From Bacillota bacterium (lineage in GTDB: Bacteria > Bacillota > SHA-98 > UBA4971): a DNA stretch of 64,000 nt. A model generated the notes under the pieces. It did no database searches and was not told where the DNA came from. It saw nothing but the letters and a program-made list of their open reading frames with translations. Numbering within the stretch: the stretch's first letter is position 1; every line of letters begins with the position of its first letter. Of the stretch, positions 46,981 to 56,086 are shown in pieces. The DNA lies in contig JASEJE010000002.1 in assembly GCA_030024085.1 (NCBI GenBank), positions 62,001 to 126,000 on the forward strand. The letters are read 5' to 3'. A program made the position numbers and the translations under genes.

Positions 46981-48885
46981 ATGCCAGGGGGCGACGCGTT
47001 AGGCTCTGGAAGGCGCGGTTTCGTGCTGAGAGCATGGCGAAGAAGGGGCTCCGCAGAGGACCAGCCGGTTCAGGCCCCCTGTGAGGCCCACGTGGATGGG
47101 GACGAAAATGAAGAAGGAACGGCGGAAGTGAAAGACGGGCGCATCGTGGTTCATGGTCCTACGGGAAGCGGCGCGCCCGCGACGATTGTCCCGTGCACCG
47201 GGGTCGTTGTACAGGTGAACGGAAAGGAATTGCTCGAACCGTGCGCGGTCACCGGGGACGATACGATTGTGGTGGTGGAGGGGCCGGCACAGGAGGTCGC
47301 GCCACCGGGGGTCGAAATCACGGTCAGCCCTGACAGGTTGAGAGCCGAGGTCAAGGTGTTCCCGAGAAGGCTTGTCGAGCCCTGCTTACGCGATCAGGCG
47401 CCACAGACTACACTCCATCTTGCTGTGGATACGCGGGAGATCGTCGAAAATGTCGTCACCCCGGAAGACGTGCAGGCAGCACTCAACAGGGAAGGCATAG
47501 TGCTCGGAGTGGATAGAGCGGCCGTGGAGGCCGCTGCGGCCTCTGCCGACGGACTTCCCCGCGTGGTTGCGAATGGGGTTCCCCCCGTAGAGGGCTGCGA
47601 TGGTTTCGTGGAGTGCCTGGTCGAACTGGAGCCTGTTCCTGTGGTCTGGTCGGAAGAAGCGGACAAGGTGAACTACTGGGAGCGTTATCATTTCCCTGCG
47701 GTGCACGCCGGCGATGAGCTTGCGGTGTTGCATCCCCCTATCCCGGGCACGCCGGGCCGGGCGGTCACGGGCGAGACTATCCACCCCCGGCAGGTCAGGG
47801 AGGGCGCCCTTCGCGCGGGCGAGGGCGCGGTGCTGTCCGAGAACGGCACCAAGGCGCTCGCTGCTCGTGACGGAAAACCCGTGGTGCGGGGGACCCTCGA
47901 GAAGCACATCGAAGTCTCGCCGGTCATGGTGTACCAGGGAGATGTGGGGCTGGCTTCCGGGCATGTGAGGTTTGACGGTGATGTGGTCGTGCGGGGAGAT
48001 GTCCTGGAAGGCGCACGTATCGAAGTGACCGGCAGTGTGACGGTGCTTGGTTACGCCGCCGGCGCTGTGATTCAGGCCGGCGGTGCCGTGAAGATCAAAG
48101 GGTCGGCTGTCAACTGCCGCATCCGGGCTGGCGGGGTCCTGGGGCTGTGTGGTCGGCTGAGGCCGGTTCTGGAGACGATCGGCGGTATCGTGGGTTTCGT
48201 GGAGGCTGTAATCCAGGCACAAATGGTGTCGGGCCCGGGCGGAGCACCGCCCGAAGCCAGGCGCGAGACAGAGGGGCTTGCCGACGTGGTCCGTCTGAAG
48301 ATGCGTGAGCTGGATAAACTTGCAAGGTCCGTCCGCGCGCTCGTCAGGGAGGCAGCGGTCGAGATTCCTCCGGAGATTGCAGACGCTGTCTCCTCGCTGG
48401 CGAGAGTGGCAGGGTCGCTGTCCGGGTCCGGCACGATGGAGTTGCCGACAGTTGGTGACTTGCGTGAGTTGGGATCCCACGTGAGCACCGTGTCCGGGTG
48501 GGTCGAGAGCGCACCCGCCTCCGAGATCGGGATCGTCCTGGGGTACGCTCAGAACAGCGTGCTGGAGTCGGGGGGCGATATTCTGATCACGGGGAAAGGT
48601 TGTTACAACTGCAGCCTCACCGCCACCGAAGGTATCCGGGTGAAAGGGAACGTCCGCGGCGGAGAAACATACGCAGTAAAGAGGGTCCAGGCCGGAAGCG
48701 TCGGGACTCCGGGCCAATTGCCCTGCTCTTCAGCCATAAGGGTTTCTGCGAGCGGGCAGGTTCGTGCGGGAGTGGTCTATCCCGGTACGACCATCCAGGT
48801 GGGCGCGCAGTTGTTCATGTTCGACTCCACTCGTCTCGATGTCAGGGCGCACCTGGACGACCAGGGGGACCTGGTTATCAGGTGA
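46981..48885 (+). CDS. FapA-like DUF342 protein
   Basis: Cytoplasmic protein of the DUF342 family, 634 aa from ATG 46981 (GGGGGG upstream; GTG 46972 is an alternative). The first 300 residues contain the FapA N-terminal fold (DRLRAEVKVFPR, GIVLGVDRAAV, LHPPIPGTPGRAVTGE). The middle is a right-handed beta-helix of short repeats (VRFDGDVVVRGDV, IEVTGSVTVLGYA, GGAVKIKGSAVNC). A helical segment follows, and a second beta-helix ends the protein. Family members are linked to polymer or surface regulation and motility in Bacillota and Gammaproteobacteria. It shares direction with the large regulator 91 nt downstream. Confidence 0.85.
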   Translation: MPGGDALGSGRRGFVLRAWRRRGSAEDQPVQAPCEAHVDGDENEEGTAEVKDGRIVVHGPTGSGAPATIVPCTGVVVQVNGKELLEPCAVTGDDTIVVVEGPAQEVAPPGVEITVSPDRLRAEVKVFPRRLVEPCLRDQAPQTTLHLAVDTREIVENVVTPEDVQAALNREGIVLGVDRAAVEAAAASADGLPRVVANGVPPVEGCDGFVECLVELEPVPVVWSEEADKVNYWERYHFPAVHAGDELAVLHPPIPGTPGRAVTGETIHPRQVREGALRAGEGAVLSENGTKALAARDGKPVVRGTLEKHIEVSPVMVYQGDVGLASGHVRFDGDVVVRGDVLEGARIEVTGSVTVLGYAAGAVIQAGGAVKIKGSAVNCRIRAGGVLGLCGRLRPVLETIGGIVGFVEAVIQAQMVSGPGGAPPEARRETEGLADVVRLKMRELDKLARSVRALVREAAVEIPPEIADAVSSLARVAGSLSGSGTMELPTVGDLRELGSHVSTVSGWVESAPASEIGIVLGYAQNSVLESGGDILITGKGCYNCSLTATEGIRVKGNVRGGETYAVKRVQAGSVGTPGQLPCSSAIRVSASGQVRAGVVYPGTTIQVGAQLFMFDSTRLDVRAHLDDQGDLVIR

Positions 48886-48976
48886 CAGGCAGTCCGTCAG
48901 CCGGTCATCAGGTAGCTTGTGGCCAGCTTGTGGCCAGGAGGAGCGAGTGGGGGAGGGGGGAAGGAGAACGTCGGCT

Positions 48977-51900
48977 ATGGCTTACGAGTCGCAGGTGGTC
49001 AGGACGAAGTTCCTTCCACCGGTGCCGCGCAAGGAACTGCTCAAGCGTCCGAGGCTGGAGGGAATGTTCCGGGAGATCGGGACTCACCCCGTCACCATAC
49101 TGCAGGCCGGTCCGGGTTACGGAAAGAGCACGAGTCTGGCAGTGTACCTGAAGGATCATCACGTGCCCTCTTTCTGGTACACGGTCGGTGAGACTGACTC
49201 CGATCCCCATGCTTTCGTGGTCCACCTTGTGTGGGCCATACGCACCGTGCGCCCGGCGGTCGGCGGCCGCGCCCTGGACATCCTGGGGGCCGAACACGAC
49301 CGATCCGCGTGGCTTGGTGCCGTGGATTCGCTGGCCAACGACATCCTCGATGAGGTCGGAGATGAGTCTGTCCTCGTCATAGACGATTACCACTTGGCGG
49401 CGAAGGCGCCGAGCGTGAACGAGATAGTGGAGCACTTCGTGTCGACGATGCCTCCGATTCTTCACGTGGTGCTCTCCACGAGAAAAAGGCCGTCGTTCGA
49501 AGCGCTTGCCAGGTGGCGGGTCAAGGGAGAGGTCCTCAAGATCTCCGAGAAAGACCTCGCGTTTACGAGTGACGAGGTGCGCGATCTGTTCTCAGGGCCG
49601 TATCAGTACGATCTGACCCCCGAGCAGGTCAGGACCATTGCTGAGCATACCGAAGGGTGGATAATCGCCCTCGAGATGATCTGGCACGGCCTCCGGGATG
49701 GTTCGACACTGCAGGACCTCTGGACGAGACCCCCGGGCTCCCTGCAGGGCGTGTTTGACTACCTCGCCGCGGAGGTTCTTCAGAAGCAGGACGACCACAT
49801 AAAGGAGTTCCTCTGCACGGTGTCGCTCCTGGAGGAACTCGAGCCGGAAGCATGCAACCACATCTCGGGCAGAGACGACAGCGTTGAAATACTGGAACGG
49901 CTGTCGGAAAGCGGCCTGTTCGTGTATTCCACGGGTGGCGGGACTTACAGGTTTCACCACCTTCTCAGGGAGTTCCTGCGCAGGCTCTATAGAAAGGACG
50001 CTCTACGCTGGGCCGCCGCCAACGCAAAAGCCGCGCAGTTTTACGCCGGCTGCAGGCGATACACGCTCGCCGTCGCACACCTCATTGCCGCTGGGGATTT
50101 CCACGGGGCGGCTCGGCTTCTTGGCACCATCGCCCCGGACCTGATTCAATCGGGTAGGTTCGACGGTCTTGCCGCATGGATAGGTGAACTGCCCGGGCCT
50201 GTGCTGGAAGCCCACCCCGACCTGCTCCTGCGGCGCGCTGACGTCTACCGGCTCGCAAGCGGCTATGAGGATGCCCTGGCATGGTACAGCATGGCTGACG
50301 AGATATTCGAGAGGAGAGGCGACAGGGCGGGGAGGAGCAAGGCACTCAAGGGCAAGGCTATGGTGTACCTGGACACGGTGCAGCCCGCGAGGAGCGACGC
50401 CCTTCTCAGGGAGGCGTTCCGGATGCTCCCGCCGGGCGACAGGTGGGAGCGGGCGAGCCTTCTCAGGATGATGGCGGAGAACAAGACCAACCAGGGCCAG
50501 CTTTCGACGGCCGTGAAGTATGCGCAGGCCGCCGAGCGGCTCATCCACCATGCGATGGAGGACGAGCTGGACATAAGGGTTCAGCTTCGCACAGGCAGGC
50601 TGTCTGCGGCTCTCGCCTCCTTGAAGCGCAAGGCGGGGGAGGAGAGGGAGGGTCTCCGTCCCCCCCGTTCTCACCGGGAGACCCAGTTGCTGCTCTCGCT
50701 CATTTACTCGCTGATCGGTGAGGGCGAGCTGGCGACGAAGTGCGCGGATGCCGGAATCCAGCTCGGCAGGGATCTCAAGTCGCCGTTTGTCGAGGCCGTG
50801 GGCTACATGCGGCTTGGCCATGCCCGGCAGGTTACATCCGCCGCATCCGGCCCTGACGCCGAGACCTGCTACCGGAAGGCGCTCGACATCGTGGACGAGA
50901 TCAGGGTGACGCGCGGCAGGGCTGAGCCTCTCATGGGCCTGGCGCTTCTCCACGCGGCTTCGGGAGATGTGGCAGGGGCCGAGCGGTCGGCGTCGGAGGC
51001 GCTGGAGATATGCAGGATCGCGGGGGACGAATGGCTCGCAGGGTTCGTGGAGCTTGGCATGGGGGCCGGGCTCGCTTCGGGCGGCGACAACGACAGGGCG
51101 CGCCGGTGGCTCGAGGCGGCCAGGAAGACCTTCGGACGATGCGGTGACATATACTGCGCCACCGTCTGCGACCTCTGGCTCGCAGTGCTTGCCATCAGAA
51201 GACGGGACGAGCCCGCGCTCCGGGAGGGCCTGGAGGGTCTCATCAGAGCTATCCGCACACATAGCTATGAGTTCCTGTTCACGAGGAAGACGCTTTTCGG
51301 CCCGAGAGACCCCGGCGTCCTGGGGCCGCTTCTCGTGGCGGCCAGGCGCTATGGGCTGGATCGTGACCACCTGGCCTGGCTCGAGGCTGCGATGGGCCTG
51401 CCGGAGGTGGGGTTCCACCCCGGGTACACGCTGCATGTCCGGACACTCGGTCCTTTCAGGGTCTATCGCGGGAGGGAGGAGGTCTCGTCCCGCGAGTGGC
51501 AGCGTGAGAAGGCCAAGACCCTCTTCCAACTCCTGCTGGTGCACAGGAAGGGCTTTCTCCACAGGGACCAGATCCTCGAGATCCTCTGGCCCGGCCTCGA
51601 CCCCGGTGTCGCGTCCAGCCATTTCAAGGTCGCGCTCAACGCGATGTTGAACACGATTGAACCCGGAAGGCCGGCGCGCCTTAGCCCGTACTACGTTCGC
51701 CGGGAAGGACCGCTCTATGGACTCAACCCTGTCTCAGGGTGCTGGGTGGACGCGGACGAATTCGAAAGCCTCGTGGAAAAGGGGACGAGATTGGAGGCCG
51801 CCGACGCCACTGGAGCGTGCGATGTCTTGAGAAGCGCTCTTCAGCTCTACCAGGGTGATTTCCTGCAAGACTGCCTGTACGAGGACTGGGCGAGCGTCGA

Positions 51901-52198
51901 GCGGGAAAGGCTCTTCGCCACATACCTGCGGGCGGCGCAGAGGTTCGCCGAACTTCTCCTCGGCAAGGACGAGGTCGACGAGTGTGTCCATGTTTGCGAG
52001 CAGATCCTGGCCAGGGACCCGTGCTGGGAGGAAGCATACAGGCTACTCATGAAATGCTATCTTGCCAGGCGCAACCGCGCGATGGCCGTCCGCACCTACG
52101 AAAGGTGTGCCACCGCCTTGCACGCGGAGATGGGCGTGTACCCTGCTCCGGAAACCTCCAGGCTGCTCGAGAGGGCCAGGCTCCTTGCTGCACTGTAG
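48977..52198 (+). CDS. MalT/SARP-type transcriptional activator (ATPase - TPR - winged helix - BTAD)
   Basis: Large 1073-aa signal-transducing activator. The N-terminus is a STAND ATPase as in MalT (Walker A GPGYGKST at 45-52, Walker B SVLVIDDYHL near 130). Residues about 350-800 are helical TPR-like repeats for ligand or protein sensing. From about residue 815 comes an OmpR-type winged helix (VRTLGPFRVYRGREEVSSRE, LFQLLLVHRKGFLHRDQILE) plus a bacterial transcriptional activator domain (EFESLVEKG.., DPCWEEAYRLLMKCYLARR), so DNA is bound in SARP fashion. Start ATG 48977 follows AAGGAG; the upstream open frame overlaps fapA. It most likely controls the operon starting at fabG, where SARP-type 11-bp repeats are found. 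Confidence 0.9.
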   Translation: MAYESQVVRTKFLPPVPRKELLKRPRLEGMFREIGTHPVTILQAGPGYGKSTSLAVYLKDHHVPSFWYTVGETDSDPHAFVVHLVWAIRTVRPAVGGRALDILGAEHDRSAWLGAVDSLANDILDEVGDESVLVIDDYHLAAKAPSVNEIVEHFVSTMPPILHVVLSTRKRPSFEALARWRVKGEVLKISEKDLAFTSDEVRDLFSGPYQYDLTPEQVRTIAEHTEGWIIALEMIWHGLRDGSTLQDLWTRPPGSLQGVFDYLAAEVLQKQDDHIKEFLCTVSLLEELEPEACNHISGRDDSVEILERLSESGLFVYSTGGGTYRFHHLLREFLRRLYRKDALRWAAANAKAAQFYAGCRRYTLAVAHLIAAGDFHGAARLLGTIAPDLIQSGRFDGLAAWIGELPGPVLEAHPDLLLRRADVYRLASGYEDALAWYSMADEIFERRGDRAGRSKALKGKAMVYLDTVQPARSDALLREAFRMLPPGDRWERASLLRMMAENKTNQGQLSTAVKYAQAAERLIHHAMEDELDIRVQLRTGRLSAALASLKRKAGEEREGLRPPRSHRETQLLLSLIYSLIGEGELATKCADAGIQLGRDLKSPFVEAVGYMRLGHARQVTSAASGPDAETCYRKALDIVDEIRVTRGRAEPLMGLALLHAASGDVAGAERSASEALEICRIAGDEWLAGFVELGMGAGLASGGDNDRARRWLEAARKTFGRCGDIYCATVCDLWLAVLAIRRRDEPALREGLEGLIRAIRTHSYEFLFTRKTLFGPRDPGVLGPLLVAARRYGLDRDHLAWLEAAMGLPEVGFHPGYTLHVRTLGPFRVYRGREEVSSREWQREKAKTLFQLLLVHRKGFLHRDQILEILWPGLDPGVASSHFKVALNAMLNTIEPGRPARLSPYYVRREGPLYGLNPVSGCWVDADEFESLVEKGTRLEAADATGACDVLRSALQLYQGDFLQDCLYEDWASVERERLFATYLRAAQRFAELLLGKDEVDECVHVCEQILARDPCWEEAYRLLMKCYLARRNRAMAVRTYERCATALHAEMGVYPAPETSRLLERARLLAAL

Positions 52199-52256
52199 AC
52201 GCAGGTCCGCAGGCGGGCAGCGCTTTGGAGCGTGCTCGCGGCTGCCCGTGTTGCAC

Positions 52257-52357
52257 CTGAGTAGATCGCCACAAACTCGCGCTACCGTTCAGCGCGCAGG
52301 TCCTCGCCAGGGTTGCCGGTGTTGCGCTCCGGGGATGGCGCGTGCGGTGAGACGCGT
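52257..52357 (+). repeat. CTAAG cloverleaf element, copy 13 (right half missing)
   Basis: Left arm CTGAGTAGATCGCCACAAAC with the GCGCT..AGCGC hairpin and the left side of the outer stem (GGTTGCCGGTGTTGCGCTCCGGGGATGGCGC), broken off after GTGAGACGCGT. The CTGTAAC direct repeats begin exactly at the break. Confidence 0.8.
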
Positions 52358-52401
52358 CTGTAACACCTCTGTAACCTCTCTGTAACACCTCTGGATACGA
52401 T
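52358..52401 (+). promoter_or_regulatory. Tandem 11-bp-spaced direct repeats, predicted SARP operator and promoter
   Basis: CTGTAAC occurs at 52358, 52369 and 52380, exactly 11 bp apart, with a weaker CTGGATAC at 52391. SARP activators bind heptamer direct repeats with 11-bp spacing just upstream of a -10. TACGAT at 52396-52401 is a plausible -10, 9 nt after the third heptamer, and there is no -35 at the right place. The site lies between a SARP-type gene and a co-directional metabolic operon. The remainder to fabG (52402-52583) shows no other feature. Confidence 0.55.
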
Positions 52402-52583
52402 CAAGATGGTTCCATTGAGGCCGGAGCGGACAACCCATGTACACGTGAGCACAGGAGAGATCCGGCCGGGCGCATCCCGAACGTCGCCGGCGGGACGTTG
52501 CCGGGAGGCCCGGCGTCCGGCCTTTCCGCTGCTGCGGCACCGCTCCGGCGCTCCGGCGACACCATCAAGGGAGGCGGCTGCTT

Positions 52584-53324
52584 GTGAGGTTGAAGGACAG
52601 GGTCGCTATCATCACTGGTTCCGGGAGAGGGCTTGGGAAAGAGGCGGCGGCTCTATTCGCAAGGGAAGGCGCGAAAGTGGTGGTGTGTGACATCAACGGG
52701 GATTCGGCGAAGGCAACCGCCCGCGAGATTCAGGAGGGCGGGGGCGCCGCCGTCGCCGTGCGAGTTGACGTGACGTGCCCCGAGAGCGTGAAATCCATGG
52801 TGGACGCTGCCATGAAGACGTTCGGCAGAATCGATGTGCTGGTCAACAACGCGGGGATCACGGCGGATGCGCTCCTCGTGAAGATGACTGACGAGCAGTG
52901 GGGCAGGGTGATCGACGTGAACCTCAAGGGAGTGTTCAACTGCACGCGGGCGGTCGCTCCGATAATGATAGAGCAGGGCCGCGGTAAGATAGTCAACACC
53001 TCGTCGGTGGTGGGGGTTTACGGGAACATCGGCCAGACGAACTACATAGCCTCCAAGGCCGCCATCATCGGTATGACCAAAGGGTGGGCAAAAGAGCTCG
53101 GGCGCAAAGGCATCTGCGTGAATGCCGTCGCCCCGGGCTTTACTATGACAGACATGATGGCGACGGTGCCTGAGAAGATCCTCACCTCCATCAAGGAGAA
53201 GACGCCCCTTGGGCGGCTCGGGGAGCCGAGGGACATCGCATATGCATACCTGTATCTCTCGTCCGACGAGGCGGACTTCGTGAACGGGGCGGTCTTGCAG
53301 GTTGACGGCGGACTCGTGCTCTGA
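52584..53324 (+). CDS. fabG: 3-oxoacyl-(ACP/CoA) reductase, FabG-type SDR
   Basis: NAD(P)H-dependent short-chain dehydrogenase of 246 aa. Rossmann motif TGSGRGLG (11-18), NNAG (88-91), and the catalytic Ser140/141, Tyr154 and Lys158 (YIASK) are intact. Start GTG 52584 follows GGGAGG. It opens an operon with CoA-transferase and thiolase genes, so it more likely oxidises or reduces 3-hydroxyacyl-CoA (PhaB-like) than serves fatty-acid synthesis. No fab cluster is present. Confidence 0.9.
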   Translation: MRLKDRVAIITGSGRGLGKEAAALFAREGAKVVVCDINGDSAKATAREIQEGGGAAVAVRVDVTCPESVKSMVDAAMKTFGRIDVLVNNAGITADALLVKMTDEQWGRVIDVNLKGVFNCTRAVAPIMIEQGRGKIVNTSSVVGVYGNIGQTNYIASKAAIIGMTKGWAKELGRKGICVNAVAPGFTMTDMMATVPEKILTSIKEKTPLGRLGEPRDIAYAYLYLSSDEADFVNGAVLQVDGGLVL

Positions 53325-53473
53325 CGGAGCAACCCTGCGAGTGTGCTTTCCGGCAAGCTCTCGATTGCCGGCCCTCTCTCAGGATGGGTGAGGACCCTGG
53401 CCTTTGCTCGCGAGGGACAGCGCTGGGATCCTCTGAAAGACAAGAGGGCGTGGCGTTTGCAGGAGGGATCGCG

Positions 53474-54766
53474 TTGAACCCGAAGGAGATTTACCGTGAG
53501 AAACTCATCACCATCGAAGAGGCAGTTGCAAAGGTGGAGTCGGGTCAATCCATAGTGGTGGCCATGTGCGCGGCGGAGCCTCCGGGTCTTCTTGGAGCGA
53601 TCTCGTCACGCGGGGATGAGCTGGAAAACGTGACGATCATGTCGTGCCTTCTCATGAGGGACTATGACTTCCTGAAGCCGGAGATGAAGGGTCACTTCCT
53701 CAACGAAGCCTGGTATTACGGGCCGCATTCCTATAGGGCGCATCCCGGCGGCACCGTGACGTTCATGCCCAATCACCTCCACGAGTGCGCCCTCAAGAAA
53801 CGAGAGATAGACCCGCCCGACATCTTTTGGGGCACGGCCACGCCCATGGACAGGAACGGCTACATGTCCCTTTCCCTAAGCCTTACCTACGAAAAGCCGC
53901 TCATCAACGTCGCAAAGATGGTCGTGCTCGAGATAAACGAGAACCTCCCGCGCACCCTGGGCGACACGCAGATACACATCTCCCAGGTCGATTACGTGGT
54001 TGAGAACACGGTGCCCCTGGTGGAGGTCGAGCCGATCATCCCCACGGATGTCGAGATGGAGATCGGGCGAAACGTCGCCAGCCTGATCGAGGACGGGAGC
54101 ACCATCCAGCTGGGGATAGGTGGAATTCCCAACGCTGTCGCCAGGGCTCTCGAGCACAAGCACGATCTCGGAGTCCACACTGAGATGCTCACCGACGGCA
54201 TGGTGGACCTCTTCCACGCGGGCGTGGTGACGGGGCGCAGGAAAACCCTCTGGCCTGAGAAGATGGTGGGCTGCTTCGCCATGGGAACGAAGAAGCTCTA
54301 CGATTTCATCGACGATAACCTCGGCGTGGAGGTCCACGGCGGTTATGTCACGAACGACCCTTACGTGATCGCCAGGAACCATAAGATGGTCAGCATCAAC
54401 ACGACCATGCAAGTGGATCTCACAGGCCAGGCCAACTCCGAGACCATCGGCACGAAGCAGTACAGCGGGACAGGCGGGGCCGTGAATACCTGCATGGGAG
54501 CGCAGATGTCCCCCGGAGGGAAGTCGATTCTTGCGCTACGGTCGACGGCGAAGAACGGCACCATTTCCACGATCGTGCCGTGCTTCAGGGAAGGCCAGGC
54601 CGTGACGATCCACCGGGCTGACGTGGACTACGTGGTCACGGAGCACGGGATCGCGCGGCTCAAGGCGAGAAACATCAGGCAGCGGGTGGAGGCCCTCATA
54701 AGCATCGCACATCCGGATTTCCGCGACTGGCTGAGGTCAGAGGCCAGGGCGCTGCAGTACATCTGA
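53474..54766 (+). CDS. Acetyl-CoA hydrolase/4-hydroxybutyrate CoA-transferase family protein
   Basis: Transfers CoA between acetyl-CoA and a short carboxylate. 430 aa from TTG 53474, chosen for AGGAGGGAT 7 nt upstream. The family motifs are PDIFWGTATPMDRNGYMSLS, IQLGIGGIPNAVARAL and VHTEMLTDG (the covalent Glu near residue 236), then GTGGAVNTCMGAQMSPGGKS and VVTEHGIARLK. It belongs to the Cat1/AbfT class I-like fold; the true acceptor (acetate, propionate, 3- or 4-hydroxybutyrate, others) is not decidable. In this operon it is the likely activation step for the compound released or imported. Confidence 0.88.
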   Translation: MNPKEIYREKLITIEEAVAKVESGQSIVVAMCAAEPPGLLGAISSRGDELENVTIMSCLLMRDYDFLKPEMKGHFLNEAWYYGPHSYRAHPGGTVTFMPNHLHECALKKREIDPPDIFWGTATPMDRNGYMSLSLSLTYEKPLINVAKMVVLEINENLPRTLGDTQIHISQVDYVVENTVPLVEVEPIIPTDVEMEIGRNVASLIEDGSTIQLGIGGIPNAVARALEHKHDLGVHTEMLTDGMVDLFHAGVVTGRRKTLWPEKMVGCFAMGTKKLYDFIDDNLGVEVHGGYVTNDPYVIARNHKMVSINTTMQVDLTGQANSETIGTKQYSGTGGAVNTCMGAQMSPGGKSILALRSTAKNGTISTIVPCFREGQAVTIHRADVDYVVTEHGIARLKARNIRQRVEALISIAHPDFRDWLRSEARALQYI

Positions 54767-54836
54767 TGAGTGCGGGCCTGTCGGTCCATAGCGACCCGGC
54801 GATGGCCGCCGGGCAGTCAGCTCGAGGCCGGGGTCT

Positions 54837-54963
54837 GCACGACGGGGCGCCGGAGATTCAGCCGGTCTGGGCGCTGAATCCCGCGGGGCGCGCCGCGACC
54901 GCGCCGTCCTTGGGCGGTTGCACCACGCCATCCTCGGCAGGCGACACCAGCAACCGCCGGCAA
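54837..54963 (-). repeat. CTAAG cloverleaf element, copy 14 (inverted core, diverged)
   Basis: Reads GCACGACGGGGCGC, then P3 GATTCAGC (54855-54862) with GCTGAATC (54873-54880), then P2 GGCGCG/CGCGCC and CCGTCC..GGTTGCA. This is the same order as inverted copy 7 but with a different P3 sequence that is again fully complementary. Arms are absent. It lies in the gap between the CoA-transferase and the KASIII-like gene, which otherwise holds nothing. Confidence 0.6.
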
Positions 54964-55057
54964 GGCAGCGGGCGTCAACCAGTTTGCACTCGGTGACATG
55001 CCTGGCGGGAGTCCCAGGCACGTCAACCGCAGCATGCCGTCACTGGAGGGAAGTCTG

Positions 55058-56062
55058 ATGAAAAGGTACGCCACGATAATCGGCACCGGACAGTATCTCC
55101 CCGAGATCGAGGTCAGCAACGAGGTCATGGCCGAGCGGATCGACAAGGCCTCGCCCGGCCTGGGTGCGGTCATCGGCAAGTTCCAGAAGAGCACGGGCAT
55201 AAGGCGGCGCTGGTACTCCCCGCGCGACTGGGCCACGTCAGATCTGGCGGTGCGCGCGGCGCAGGAAGCGCTGAGAGACGCCGGGGTCAGGCCCGGGCAG
55301 ATCGATATGATCCTGGTCGGCACCGATAGCCCTGATTACATCACGCCTGCCACATCCGTCGTGGTCCAGCACAAGCTGGGTGCGGCGGGCGCGGGCACCT
55401 TCGACATAGGATGCGCGTGCGCGTCGTTTCCGACGGCTGTCGCAACGGCGGCGGGGCTGGTCGAGGCCAACCCGTGGATGAATTACATCCTGGTGATAGG
55501 GGCCTATATGATGAGCAAGCTCGCGGACCCTGCCGATGTGACCTCGTTCTTCTATGGAGACGGAGCGGGGGCGGCTGTGCTCGGTGTCGACTCGAAGCCA
55601 GGGTTCATCACCTCGGCCTATCTTGCGGACGGGTCGTATCACAAGCACTGGGGCATCTACTCGGGCGGCACCTTCGAGCCTGCGAGCGTCGAGTCGGTGG
55701 AGGCCGGTCGCACGAGGGTGCGCCTCACGCAGCCGTACCCTCCCGAAGTCAATCACGAGGGCTGGCCGAAGGTCGTCAGGAGCCTGGCGGAACGCGGCGG
55801 GTTCGCACTGGAGGACATCGACATGGCCATATTCACTCAGGTGAGGCTGCCGTCCATAATGCTCGTCATGGAGACCCTCGGTCTTCCCATGGAGAAAACG
55901 CACTGGATCATGGAGGACTGCGGATACACGGGCTCTGCCTGCATCCCCATGTGCCTCGATAATGCCATAAGAAAAGGCAAGATCAGATCCGGCGACCTCG
56001 TGGTTCTGGTGGGATCGGGCGTGGGCTACAACCAGGCCGGCGTGGCGCTCCGGATGAGGTGA
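55058..56062 (+). CDS. KASIII-like (FabH-superfamily) protein lacking the canonical His and Asn
   Basis: Thiolase-fold protein of 334 aa, start ATG 55058 after GGAGGGA. The nucleophile region FDIGCACASF aligns to the FabH xACSGF motif with C121 as catalytic Cys. The usual FIPHQAN is FTQVRLPS and the usual GNTSAAS is GYTGSACIP, so the catalytic His and Asn of decarboxylating condensation are missing. A non-decarboxylating reaction (acyl transfer, HMG-CoA-synthase-like or thiolytic), or a partner role with the adjacent thiolase, is more likely than fatty-acid initiation. It lies 24 nt before the thiolase gene. Confidence 0.8.
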   Translation: MKRYATIIGTGQYLPEIEVSNEVMAERIDKASPGLGAVIGKFQKSTGIRRRWYSPRDWATSDLAVRAAQEALRDAGVRPGQIDMILVGTDSPDYITPATSVVVQHKLGAAGAGTFDIGCACASFPTAVATAAGLVEANPWMNYILVIGAYMMSKLADPADVTSFFYGDGAGAAVLGVDSKPGFITSAYLADGSYHKHWGIYSGGTFEPASVESVEAGRTRVRLTQPYPPEVNHEGWPKVVRSLAERGGFALEDIDMAIFTQVRLPSIMLVMETLGLPMEKTHWIMEDCGYTGSACIPMCLDNAIRKGKIRSGDLVVLVGSGVGYNQAGVALRMR

Positions 56063-56086
56063 CGTCGTAAGAGGGAGGGACGACTC

